Both the position numbers and the translations under genes were made by a program. Below, in pieces: positions 8,076 through 15,496 of a stretch of DNA of 64,000 bases (the stretch's first letter is position 1; every line of letters starts with the position of its first letter). The stretch is taken from the NCBI RefSeq assembly GCF_000336955.1, contig NZ_AOLI01000019.1:514786-578785 (forward strand). Reading direction: 5' to 3'. This DNA comes from Haloferax larsenii JCM 13917. Lineage in GTDB: Archaea > Halobacteriota > Halobacteria > Halobacteriales > Haloferacaceae. Below the pieces are notes generated by a model. The model was not told the origin of the DNA. It searched no databases and saw nothing but the letters and a program-made list of their open reading frames with translations.

Positions 8076-9188
8076 CTACAGGTCCGCGACGTCTTCGATA
8101 GCGTCGGTGAGTTCCTTGATGGACTCGACGGTGTGTTCGCCCATGTGACCGATGCGGAACGTCTTCTCGCCGAGCGTCGAACCGTAGCCGTTCGAGAAGA
8201 CCATGTCGTACTTCTCGGAGACTTCTTCGATGGTGCCAGCCACGTCGATGCCCTGCGTGTTCTCGATGCAGGCCACCGTCTGGGACTCGTAGCCCTCCTC
8301 GGGGAACATGTCGAAGTGTTCGTACGCCCAGTCGCGGGTGTACTCGGCCATCTCCCGGTGGCGTTCGCTGCGCCCCTCGTGGCCCTCTTCGAGCATGTAT
8401 TTCATCTGCTTCCGGTAGGCCAGCATGATGGGAATCGCCGGCGTGGAGTGCGTCTGGCCCTTCCGGTCGTAGTAGTCGATGCAGCGCTGGAAGCCGCCGT
8501 ACCACGACGCCGAATCCTTCTCGACTTCGCGCTGGTAGGCGTCCTCGCTGACGGTACAAATCGCCAGTCCCGGCGGCATCGCGAACGCCTTCTGCGACGA
8601 CGCGAAGAGCACATCGATGTTGTGCTCGTCGATGTCGACGTAGTCGCCACCGAGCGAGGAGACGGCGTCGACGACGAAGTACGTGTCCGGGTACTCCGCG
8701 ACGACGTCACCGATTTCCTCGACGGGGTTGCGGACGCCGGTCGAACTCTCGTTCATCACCGTCGCGACCACGTCGTAGTGCTTGTCGCTCGACTCCAGTG
8801 TCTCGCGGATGTCTTCGGGCTTGATTGCCTGTCCCCACTCGTATTCGAGACGGTCGACGTTCTTGCCCAGTCGCTCGGCCACGTTGGCGTGGCGCTCGCT
8901 GAAACTCCCACACGTCGGGACGAGGATGTTCTCGTCGACGAGGTTGAGCGTCGAAGCCTCCCAGAATTCCGTCCCAGAGCCGGTGAGGATGATGACGTCG
9001 TTGTCGGTGCCGAGGAACTCCTTCGTGTCCTCGACGATAGTCGTATAGAGGTCCGTCATCCGGTCCATTCGGTGGCCGAACATCGGTTCGGACATCGCCT
9101 CGATGACGTCGTCGCGCACCCCTGTCGGACCCGGAATATACAGCTTCTTTTCGGGATAGTCGCCCGTGTACTCGCGTTTCTCGGTCAC
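8076..9188 (-). CDS. Class V PLP aminotransferase (alanine-glyoxylate/serine-pyruvate type)
   Basis: This 370-residue PLP enzyme carries the family motifs IPGPTGVRDDVIEAM, TGSGTEFWEAS, the Asp in VVDAVSSLGG and the Schiff-base Lys200 in FASSQKAFAMPPG. Relatives transfer amino groups between alanine or serine and glyoxylate or pyruvate. It is a distant paralogue of the gene at 40346-41530 in this window. I chose GTG 9188 (MTEKREYTGD). A GTG three codons further upstream is possible. A short palindrome lies 13-25 bp upstream of the start. Confidence 0.88.
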   Translation of the reverse strand: MTEKREYTGDYPEKKLYIPGPTGVRDDVIEAMSEPMFGHRMDRMTDLYTTIVEDTKEFLGTDNDVIILTGSGTEFWEASTLNLVDENILVPTCGSFSERHANVAERLGKNVDRLEYEWGQAIKPEDIRETLESSDKHYDVVATVMNESSTGVRNPVEEIGDVVAEYPDTYFVVDAVSSLGGDYVDIDEHNIDVLFASSQKAFAMPPGLAICTVSEDAYQREVEKDSASWYGGFQRCIDYYDRKGQTHSTPAIPIMLAYRKQMKYMLEEGHEGRSERHREMAEYTRDWAYEHFDMFPEEGYESQTVACIENTQGIDVAGTIEEVSEKYDMVFSNGYGSTLGEKTFRIGHMGEHTVESIKELTDAIEDVADL

Positions 9189-9200
9189 ATGAACCACCTA

Positions 9201-9213
9201 AGTACCGAGTACT
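9201..9213. promoter_or_regulatory. Palindrome upstream of the aminotransferase
   Basis: AGTACCGAGTACT has perfect 5-bp arms (AGTAC/GTACT) around CGA, 13-25 bp before the minus-strand GTG start at 9188. That is the zone between TATA box and start in leaderless genes. It may be an operator, but such short palindromes also arise by chance. Confidence 0.3.
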
Positions 9214-9350
9214 GTGTAGCGGGGTGGCATGGTAGTTTTGATTCCGACCATATACGGGTTGGCCGACATCGGGAACACGCCGCGACCCGGAACGCTGTCG
9301 CCAGCAGCGACGGTCGGGTATTTAAACACGCTTGTAGGTTATCATTTCAC

Positions 9351-9539
9351 TCACCACGTCGGGGTGAGTTCAGTTCGGTAATGGCAACAGCGAACGAGTG
9401 GACCGTCGCAGACATGCCCGACCAGTCCGGTCGCACAGTCATCGTCATCCACCGGTTCGTAGGAGTCAAGCGGGATCCCGTCTTCGTCGACGAACACCTG
9501 ATAGAACCACTCACTTCCGCCTCCCACGATTCCCGTCAC
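9351..9539 (-). CDS. Small acidic protein translationally coupled to a Bat-type regulator
   Basis: A GTG at 9539-9537 overlaps the TGA of the upstream regulator gene (GTGA), and the frame runs 62 codons to TGA at 9351. Codon usage is that of a real haloarchaeal gene. The protein has WFYQVFVDEDGIPLDSYEPV followed by an acidic DDDD run, plus three cysteines near the C-terminus (GHVCDGPLVRCCHYRTE). I do not recognise a family. The start/stop overlap implies translational coupling, and therefore a role tied to the regulator. It is easily missed because of its GTG start. Confidence 0.62.
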   Translation of the reverse strand: MTGIVGGGSEWFYQVFVDEDGIPLDSYEPVDDDDCATGLVGHVCDGPLVRCCHYRTELTPTW

Positions 9540-10195
9540 AACGTTTCGACGTAGGATTTGAGAACAGCGGCCTCGGCTTTTCGTATCAGTTCTCCCGCCG
9601 TACTCGTCGAACAGTCGAGAGCCTCCGCGACATCTGCAACTGACCCGTCTCGGGGGCGTTCGTAATAGCCGACAGCGACCGCGACTTCGAGGGCCTCTCG
9701 CTGCCGAGGGGTGAGCTGTGAGGGCGACGTTCGACGCGCGAACTCGTGGACGCGTTCGATAGTCACGTCGCCGAGTTCGGAAAGGTCGTCGTGGAATGCA
9801 CTGAGAGCCGTGGCTTCGCCGACCGCTTCGAACCGGACCGTCCCGTCCGCACGGAAGACGACCGGCGGGAGGAAGATGACGTGCGACTCCGCGATTGTCT
9901 CCAGCAGGGCCGGAGCAAACTCGTAGCCGTCCTGTTGGAGGAACACGTACGTCCCGTCGACGTCCTCGACGAAGTGACTCGAACGGAGCGAGTCGATACT
10001 GGCGACGGTTCGCTCGGTTGCGGCCCGGTCGCCGTCGCACCAGAACAACGTCGTCGCGTCCGCCGTCGGGCTCCACATCAGGAGTTCAGCCCGAGAGGCT
10101 CCCGTCACGTCCATCAGTTGGTCGTGCAGCGGGTGGACGAATCGCTCGGGATACGTGACCGAAAACTGGATGTGTTTCATACCGAGGGTGGACAT
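9536..10195 (-). CDS. Bat-type helix-turn-helix transcription regulator
   Basis: This protein of about 219 residues belongs to the haloarchaeal bacterio-opsin-activator family. An N-terminal sensory half of unknown ligand is followed by the C-terminal HTH: SQLTPRQREALEVAVAVGYY, then SVADVAEALDCSTSTAGELI and the closing RKAEAAVLKSY. I chose ATG 10195 (MSTLGMKH), which leaves 19 bp after the upstream hydrolase stop. Met at 10180 is an alternative. The gene lies between a hydrolase and a small protein on the same strand, suggesting a three-gene operon. Confidence 0.85.
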   Translation of the reverse strand: MSTLGMKHIQFSVTYPERFVHPLHDQLMDVTGASRAELLMWSPTADATTLFWCDGDRAATERTVASIDSLRSSHFVEDVDGTYVFLQQDGYEFAPALLETIAESHVIFLPPVVFRADGTVRFEAVGEATALSAFHDDLSELGDVTIERVHEFARRTSPSQLTPRQREALEVAVAVGYYERPRDGSVADVAEALDCSTSTAGELIRKAEAAVLKSYVETL

Positions 10196-10214
10196 CGTTC
10201 TGCCTCTCATGGTA

Positions 10215-11177
10215 TCAATCGGTCCGATGTACGCTCGCCTCGGAGCGGCGTCGGTCGGATTCTCCGTCTCCGCCTCCGTCTCCGTAGGTAGCGAGGACTT
10301 CCGGCACACTCTGGAGGAGCGTTCGCAAGTGGTCGGCGTCGTCGACGACCGTCAACTGCGCAGTCGGCACGCGCTCGCGGAATTCTCGAACCCCCGCTAT
10401 CGGGACGTTCGCATCGTCGTCACCGTGCCAGAAGCACACCTCGGTCTCGATGTCGTCGAAGTCGATATCCCAGTCTGTCGCAGTCGCTCGGAACTCGGTG
10501 ACAGCACCGCGTCTGGAGGCGCGGAACGCCTCTACGAAATCTTCCTTGACGACCGCCGCGACAGCATCCGAAATCGGGCCTGCCGTCTCAGCAGTCTCAC
10601 TCGTGGTGTACTGCGAGACGACGAACGACGGGTCGAGTCGGTCTGCAAGCCACGCCTGTCCGCGAAAGAGACCGCGGAGAATCGACGGTGCGGTCGTCGC
10701 CAGTCCCCTGAGCACTCGCAGCGGGGCGGGCGTCTCCGAGCCGACTTCAGGGGGCGTCGCTCCGGCGACGACATCGACGCGAGAGACTCGTTCGGGGTGC
10801 GTCGCTGCGGTCGAAAGCGCGTACGGCGCACCGCCGGAGAAGGCGACGAGGCCGGCGGATTCGACGCCAGCGTCGTCGAGGACGGCATGAACGAGGGCTC
10901 CGGCGACTCGTATCGAACAGTCCCACGGCGTCGAGTTCCCGTATCCGGGCCGCTCGAACGCGAGCAGTCGCACGCCGTGTTCCGTCGCGGCGGTGTCGAA
11001 CAGCGCAGCTACCAATCGCGAACCGGGAGTCCCGTGGAAGAACACGACCGGGACGCCCTCAGAGCACCCGTATTCGGTGTAGGCCACCTGCCGGTCGTCA
11101 CCGACTGAGACGGTTTCGACGTGCGAGTCGTCCCGATTCGTTCGCTCCCGAACCGACTCCGGAATCCGTGTCACCAT
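10215..11177 (-). CDS. Alpha/beta hydrolase
   Basis: This 320-residue cytoplasmic alpha/beta-fold hydrolase shows an oxyanion-hole motif FFHGTPGSR (about 47-54), a strand ending in ERPGYGNS, the nucleophile Ser114 in AFSGGAPYA and a probable catalytic His in VDDADHLRTL near residue 285. The acid is probably the Asp of WHGDDDANVP. Substrate is unknown. The C-terminus ends in a low-complexity GDGGGDGESDRRR tail. It appears to be the first gene of a minus-strand operon with the Bat-type regulator. Confidence 0.82.
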   Translation of the reverse strand: MVTRIPESVRERTNRDDSHVETVSVGDDRQVAYTEYGCSEGVPVVFFHGTPGSRLVAALFDTAATEHGVRLLAFERPGYGNSTPWDCSIRVAGALVHAVLDDAGVESAGLVAFSGGAPYALSTAATHPERVSRVDVVAGATPPEVGSETPAPLRVLRGLATTAPSILRGLFRGQAWLADRLDPSFVVSQYTTSETAETAGPISDAVAAVVKEDFVEAFRASRRGAVTEFRATATDWDIDFDDIETEVCFWHGDDDANVPIAGVREFRERVPTAQLTVVDDADHLRTLLQSVPEVLATYGDGGGDGESDRRRSEASVHRTD

Positions 11178-11275
11178 TCACTGAGAGTTCTCGTCGCCGA
11201 AGGGAGTGACTGGTGCCGGACTCATCCGGCGGTATTTGTATCCAAATCGGGTGTGGACTCGTACTCGACGCCGTC

Positions 11276-12265
11276 TCAGTCGTCGGCCTCCGCCGACTCT
11301 GCTCGCGGTATCGTCACGTCCGGGAGACCGGCCTCGATTTCGTCGCGCCGGTCTTCGAACTCACCGGGAAGGACGAGGCGCCCGCCGAGGTCGTCCAGCG
11401 GTTCGTCGCTCGCGTATCCCGGTCCGTTCGTGGCGAGTTCGAACAGCACACCGCCGAACTCACGGAAGTAGACCGAACGGAACCAGTGGCGGTTTATCTG
11501 AGTGGTCGGTCGCAGTCCCATCGACTGCACGGCGTTCCGCATCGCTGCTTGGTCCTCGTCCGTCGGCGTCTGGAACGCGACGTGGTGAACGGTTCCGCGG
11601 CCCTGCCGACTGCTCTCGATGGTCGGCAGCACGTCGACGTACTTCCCGACCGGCCCCTGCGCGGCGAATCTCCGTCGCTCGTCGCCCGAGGCATCGCCTT
11701 CCGACTGCTCGCTGGCCACTTCCTCGAAACCCATCGTTTCGAGCAGGTTCGTGGTCGGCTCGGGGTCCGCTTCCCAGAGCGTCACCGAGTGGAATCCACG
11801 AATCGCCGATTCCTCGGGGACGAATTCGGTCCACGGAACGGTCGGGTCGTCGTCGGGAATCTCGACTTCGACGAGTTCGACCGGGAGGCCGTCAGGGTCG
11901 CGGAAGGGAAGGACGGTCTCGCCGAATCGCTCGATTCGGTCGTCGTACTCGACGCCGTAGTCGTCGAATCGGTCTTCCCAGTAGTCGAGACTTCCGTCGG
12001 GGACGCGGAACGCGGTCCGCGAGACCTGTCCGGTGCCGACCGTCCCACGTGGGAGGTCTGCCCACGGGAAGAACGTCATACTCGTTCCGGGCGTCCCCTC
12101 GGCGTCCGTGAAGAAGAAGTGGTACGCGCTGGGGTCGTCCTGGTTGATAGAGCGCTTGGCGAGTCGGAGGCCGAGGGTCTCGACCCAGAAGTCGAGGTTC
12201 TGCTGTGGGTCGCCCGCGATGCACGTCACGTGGTGAATACCGGGACTTGGGGTGGTGTCTGTCAT
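11276..12265 (-). CDS. VOC-family ring-cleaving dioxygenase-like protein (MhqO type)
   Basis: This 329-residue protein has two vicinal-oxygen-chelate modules. The N-terminal one starts PGIHHVTCIAGDPQQNLDFW, and the second is visible at IRGFHSVTLWEADPE and GTVHHVAFQTPTDED. The ending FREFGGVLFELATNGPGYA contains the conserved metal-ligand Glu. Relatives are annotated as hydroquinone/catechol ring-cleaving dioxygenases or glyoxalase-like proteins. Length and module order match MhqO/PcpA-type proteins. The substrate in haloarchaea is not established. It is a single gene with its own promoter region on the minus strand. Confidence 0.85.
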   Translation of the reverse strand: MTDTTPSPGIHHVTCIAGDPQQNLDFWVETLGLRLAKRSINQDDPSAYHFFFTDAEGTPGTSMTFFPWADLPRGTVGTGQVSRTAFRVPDGSLDYWEDRFDDYGVEYDDRIERFGETVLPFRDPDGLPVELVEVEIPDDDPTVPWTEFVPEESAIRGFHSVTLWEADPEPTTNLLETMGFEEVASEQSEGDASGDERRRFAAQGPVGKYVDVLPTIESSRQGRGTVHHVAFQTPTDEDQAAMRNAVQSMGLRPTTQINRHWFRSVYFREFGGVLFELATNGPGYASDEPLDDLGGRLVLPGEFEDRRDEIEAGLPDVTIPRAESAEADD

Positions 12266-12388
12266 CGTCCAGAGTAGGGGCCGAAGCGACTTGAGTCTCT
12301 GCTGACGTGAGGGTTACTGGGTGACAGCGCGGATAGTCGGCTCGTGTGGCGGTGTGAGTCACTGCCGTTTGTCTTTCCGAGCCGTCCG

Positions 12389-12457
12389 CAGTCGGTACGT
12401 GGAGTCCCGTACAGTCGGTACGTGGAGTCCCGTGCAGTCAGTACGTGCAGTCCTCCG
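12389..12457. repeat. Three tandem 23-bp repeats
   Basis: Units at 12389-12411, 12412-12434 and 12435-12457 begin CAGTCGGTACGTGGAGTCCC. Units 1 and 2 differ only in the last base, and unit 3 has diverged (CAGTCAGTACGTGCAGTCC). The array fills the intergenic space after the dgcA stop (12475) and before the VOC gene promoter (12265). No gene reads through it. Confidence 0.85.
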
Positions 12458-12474
12458 GAATCGGCACCCGGCAG

Positions 12475-13530
12475 TCAGTCCGAAATCGAGATGCCGTGTC
12501 CAGGCCCCGACGGAATAATCTGCGGGCTGAAATCAGTCTCGACGACATCCTCGGCGAGGAGTAAGTTCCCATCGAGGTCGATGTAATCGAACGACCCGAC
12601 GCCGGAAACGAGGTGCGCGCTGGCGTGGATACCAACCGCACTCTCCAGCATACAGCCGACCATCAGTTCCAGATTCGCCGCCTCGGCGATTTCGGCGATG
12701 GCCACCGCGTTCAGAAGCCCCGACTTGCCGAGTTTGACGTTGATGATGTCCGCCGCGTCTTCCCGGACGACGCGCATCGCGTCGGCGGGCGAGAAAACCG
12801 TCTCGTCGGCCGCGACAGGGACGGGAACGCTGTCCCGAACCCGGGCGAGACCCGCGATGTCGTCTTTCGACACCGGTTGTTCGAGGAGCGCGAGGTCGAT
12901 GCCGCGCGACGCAACCCCGTCTACGAATCGTTCGGCTTCGACCGGCGTCCACCCCTGATTCGCGTCCACTTTGAGGGCCGCGTCCGGCGCGGCTTCGTGA
13001 ACCGCGGCGACCCGTTCGAGGTCTGCTGCGACCGCGTTCCCCGTCTTGATTTTGATGTGGTCGAACCCCGCGTTCGCGGCATCTTCAGCCCGCTGATCCG
13101 CTGTCTCCGGTGGAAGGATTGGTATCGTCACGTCGGTCTGCACCGGTTCGGGCCGTCCACCGAACAGCTCCGCGAGCGGGAGTCCCCGGTGACGACAGTA
13201 CGCGTCGAGGATGGCCGTCTCGATGGCGAACAGCGCCGACACCATCCCCGGGAACGAGCACCGAAGGTCGCGGACGAGCGCCCGGTAGTTTCTGCTATCG
13301 CGTCCCTCGACGATGTTCGCGGCGGCACGAGCGGTTGCGAGCGCGCTCTGCTGTGTCTCGCCGGTGACTGGCGGCATCGGCGACCCTTCGCCGTACCCGC
13401 GAACGCCCGACTCCGTCTCGACGGTCACGAGCACGTTTCGGGCCTGCTCGCGCGTTCCGAGGCTGATTTCGAACGGGTGTTCGAGCGGCAGGTCGTGCGC
13501 TTTCGCAGAGAGATTCGTAATGACAGTCAT
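12475..13530 (-). CDS. dgcA: DgcA-like enolase-superfamily racemase (N-acetyl-D-glutamate racemase)
   Basis: This 351-residue mandelate-racemase/muconate-lactonising-enzyme family member resembles dipeptide epimerases. It has catalytic Lys160/Lys162 (HIKIKTG), metal ligands Asp189 (KVDANQGW), Glu217 (LLEQPV) and Asp242 (VAADET), and catalytic Lys266 (NVKLGKSG). Its ATG overlaps the stop of the DUF1611 gene (ATGA), so the two are coupled. That pair matches the DgcN-DgcA D-glutamate pathway described for marine proteobacteria and haloarchaea: DgcN N-acetylates D-Glu and DgcA racemises the product to N-acetyl-L-Glu. The assignment rests on family plus coupling; a dipeptide epimerase remains the alternative. 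Confidence 0.82.
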   Translation of the reverse strand: MTVITNLSAKAHDLPLEHPFEISLGTREQARNVLVTVETESGVRGYGEGSPMPPVTGETQQSALATARAAANIVEGRDSRNYRALVRDLRCSFPGMVSALFAIETAILDAYCRHRGLPLAELFGGRPEPVQTDVTIPILPPETADQRAEDAANAGFDHIKIKTGNAVAADLERVAAVHEAAPDAALKVDANQGWTPVEAERFVDGVASRGIDLALLEQPVSKDDIAGLARVRDSVPVPVAADETVFSPADAMRVVREDAADIINVKLGKSGLLNAVAIAEIAEAANLELMVGCMLESAVGIHASAHLVSGVGSFDYIDLDGNLLLAEDVVETDFSPQIIPSGPGHGISISD

Positions 13531-14570
13531 AGCGCGTCCTGAACGGCGTCGAGCAGTTTCTCCGGGCCGTCGTCGGCGTAGACGTTCGCCGCCGGCAGGT
13601 CGTACAGGTCCGGCGCGTCGGCCTCGTCGGCCCACGTCGAGACCGCGGCGACCGTGGTATCCGAGAGCGCTTCGATAGCCCGCTTTTCGGCGGCCGCCCC
13701 TGCGACCGACAGGCGGTCGAAGTGCGTTCGCGTCTCCCTGCTCGGGTGGTCGACGAGGACGACCGCGTCCGGCGCGGCACCGTGCAGGAGTGATAGCGTC
13801 ACTCCCGCGTACGCGTGGTGCCTGAGCGCCGCCTGCCCCTCGACGAAGACGTAGTCGTGGTCCTCCGCGACGGCGCAAACGAGGTCTTCGACGACACCAG
13901 AGGCGAAGTCTGCGGGGACACGGTCGATGACGACCCCGCGGTCGGCTCCAATCATCAGGCCGGTCTGTCCGGTCGCGACCCATCCGGCGTCGAGTCCGGC
14001 GCGACGCGCGGCCCGGTACAGTTCGAACGTCGTGGTTCGCTTCCCGACGGCGCAGTCGGTCCCCATCGTCAACACGACGGTCGCATCCACGTCCAGCGAG
14101 CGGCCGTCCGCCAGTCGAAGGTCCGCTGTCGCTGGCGGCTTCCGAACGTCGAACAGCTCGACGCCGCAGTCGTCGGCGAGGTCACGCCACTCGGCGTGGT
14201 CGGTCAAGAAGACGTGGAGCCCCGAAACGACGTCACAGCCCGCTCGCATCGCCTGCTCGATGTCTTCGACCCATGCGTCCGGGAGGTCGCCGCCAGCCGG
14301 TGCAACCCCGATGACGAGTGCTTCGGCCTCGGGTGCTGTTTCGAGGGCGGCGTCTATGCTCTCGACCACAGGCACGTCCGAGACATCGTCCCTGTCGAGG
14401 GCTGTACCTGCCTCCGATGCCGCACAGGTCGAGTCGATGACGGCACGGGCGTCGAAGATGTCGCTGTGTATCACGACGCCGTTTGCGGTCTTTCCACCGG
14501 AGTTGCCAAACTCGCCTTCGGCGAGGACGATAACTGGTGTCTGGGGGTCGAACGCCTCGGAGAGGTTCAT
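13527..14570 (-). CDS. dgcN: DgcN-like DUF1611 protein (D-glutamate N-acetyltransferase)
   Basis: This 347-residue DUF1611 protein has an N-terminal Rossmann-like domain (residues 1-150) and a P-loop-type second domain with GTDCAVGKRTT at 170-180, then a conserved FVEGQAALRHHAYAG motif. DUF1611 proteins of this type were recently assigned as D-glutamate N-acetyltransferases. It is coupled to dgcA by ATGA. ATG 14570 is supported by a TATA-like TTTACC about 25 nt upstream and the normal MNLSEAF start. The operon is divergent from a Bat-type regulator. Confidence 0.82.
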   Translation of the reverse strand: MNLSEAFDPQTPVIVLAEGEFGNSGGKTANGVVIHSDIFDARAVIDSTCAASEAGTALDRDDVSDVPVVESIDAALETAPEAEALVIGVAPAGGDLPDAWVEDIEQAMRAGCDVVSGLHVFLTDHAEWRDLADDCGVELFDVRKPPATADLRLADGRSLDVDATVVLTMGTDCAVGKRTTTFELYRAARRAGLDAGWVATGQTGLMIGADRGVVIDRVPADFASGVVEDLVCAVAEDHDYVFVEGQAALRHHAYAGVTLSLLHGAAPDAVVLVDHPSRETRTHFDRLSVAGAAAEKRAIEALSDTTVAAVSTWADEADAPDLYDLPAANVYADDGPEKLLDAVQDAL

Positions 14571-14580
14571 ACAGGAAGAC

Positions 14581-14594
14581 ACCCGGATTCGGGT
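14581..14594. promoter_or_regulatory. Candidate operator in the dgcN promoter
   Basis: ACCCGGATTCGGGT (arms ACCCG/CGGGT, spacer GATT) is a perfect palindrome 11-24 bp upstream of the dgcN ATG. It overlaps or adjoins the TATA-like element, so a bound protein would block initiation. It faces a divergent regulator gene. Confidence 0.4.
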
Positions 14595-14694
14595 AAAGTA
14601 CCAGAACCGTACATATCCGGTGGGGGGGAGGTATTCGACCACGGCTCGCTTTGGGACGTACGCGACGTCGAAACAGTCAACCGACGCAGGCAGA

Positions 14695-14708
14695 ACTACC
14701 AGAGTAGT
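14695..14708. promoter_or_regulatory. Second palindrome, before the divergent regulator
   Basis: ACTACCAGAGTAGT (arms ACTAC/GTAGT, spacer CAGA) lies 28-41 bp upstream of the regulator ATG at 14736. It has the same 5-4-5 geometry as the palindrome at 14581-14594 but different bases. Confidence 0.35.
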
Positions 14709-14735
14709 CGAGACTGAACGGAGGAAAGATACGTG

Positions 14736-15473
14736 ATGCCGTCTGCACCAGACGATGAGTCGTCAGAGCCACCCGCAGAGCGCAGGCAAGACGGGTATCA
14801 GCTCGTACTTGAACTCACGCACCCGAACTGCTGGATGAACGAAGTGACCGCCGAGACGGACGCGCGGTTGCTGGTCAACGCGACGTATCTCGTCGAGGGA
14901 CAGGTGAAGACGCACGTCGTCGCGTACGCCGAATCGACCGCCGCGCTCGACGACCTCGTCCGAGTGACAAGGGAGTCCGACCACACCATCTCGGTGACCG
15001 AGATGTACAGCCAACGCGAGTTCGGAAGCGACCCGCTCCTTTCGAACAAAGCGCGCAGGAGCCTGCTCGTCGAGTACGAACCGGAAGACAGCATCCACGA
15101 CGCGCTCGCCTCGCGGGGGTTCCTGCCGCAGGAACCGGTTCGAATCAGAGACGGCTGGGAGTACTGGACGGTCGCGGTCGACGAGCCACGCTCGAAGATT
15201 CAAGAGCGACTGGACGTGGTCTGCGAGGAGAAAGACGCGATTATCGAGATTCGAAAAATTTCGAGTCGACGCCGGCCTGACGCACCCGACGTGAACGTCG
15301 AACTCCTCTCGGACCGCCAACGCGAGGTGTTCGAACTCGCCAGAGAGCGCGGCTACTACGCGATTCCGCGGGAGGCCTCGGGAAGTGACCTCGCCGACGA
15401 ACTCGGCATCTCGAAGACGACGCTCCACGAGCATCTCCGGAAGGTCGAAGCCAAACTCCTCGGTGGCGACTGA
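14736..15473 (+). CDS. Bat-type helix-turn-helix regulator, divergent from dgcNA
   Basis: This 245-residue haloarchaeal regulator has a sensor-like half (residues 20-170, beginning QLVLELTHPNCWMNEVT) and a C-terminal bacterio-opsin-activator HTH: LLSDRQREVFELARERGYY, then SGSDLADELGISKTTLHEHL and RKVEAKLLGG. ATG 14736 follows a GGAGG ribosome-binding sequence at about 14720-14724. A GTG directly before it is possible. Divergent placement makes it the likely local regulator of D-glutamate use, but this is inference. Confidence 0.85.
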   Translation: MPSAPDDESSEPPAERRQDGYQLVLELTHPNCWMNEVTAETDARLLVNATYLVEGQVKTHVVAYAESTAALDDLVRVTRESDHTISVTEMYSQREFGSDPLLSNKARRSLLVEYEPEDSIHDALASRGFLPQEPVRIRDGWEYWTVAVDEPRSKIQERLDVVCEEKDAIIEIRKISSRRRPDAPDVNVELLSDRQREVFELARERGYYAIPREASGSDLADELGISKTTLHEHLRKVEAKLLGGD

Positions 15474-15496
15474 GCGGCCTCGGACGCTGCGTTTCG

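Noticed and set aside
12389-12457. CRISPR-like array
   Set aside because: The 23-bp units are directly adjacent without spacers and number only three; no cas genes are nearby.
13531-13983. N-terminal extension of the dgcA reading frame
   Set aside because: It overlaps dgcN in another frame and is arginine-rich. The ATGA overlap at 13527-13530 marks the real start.
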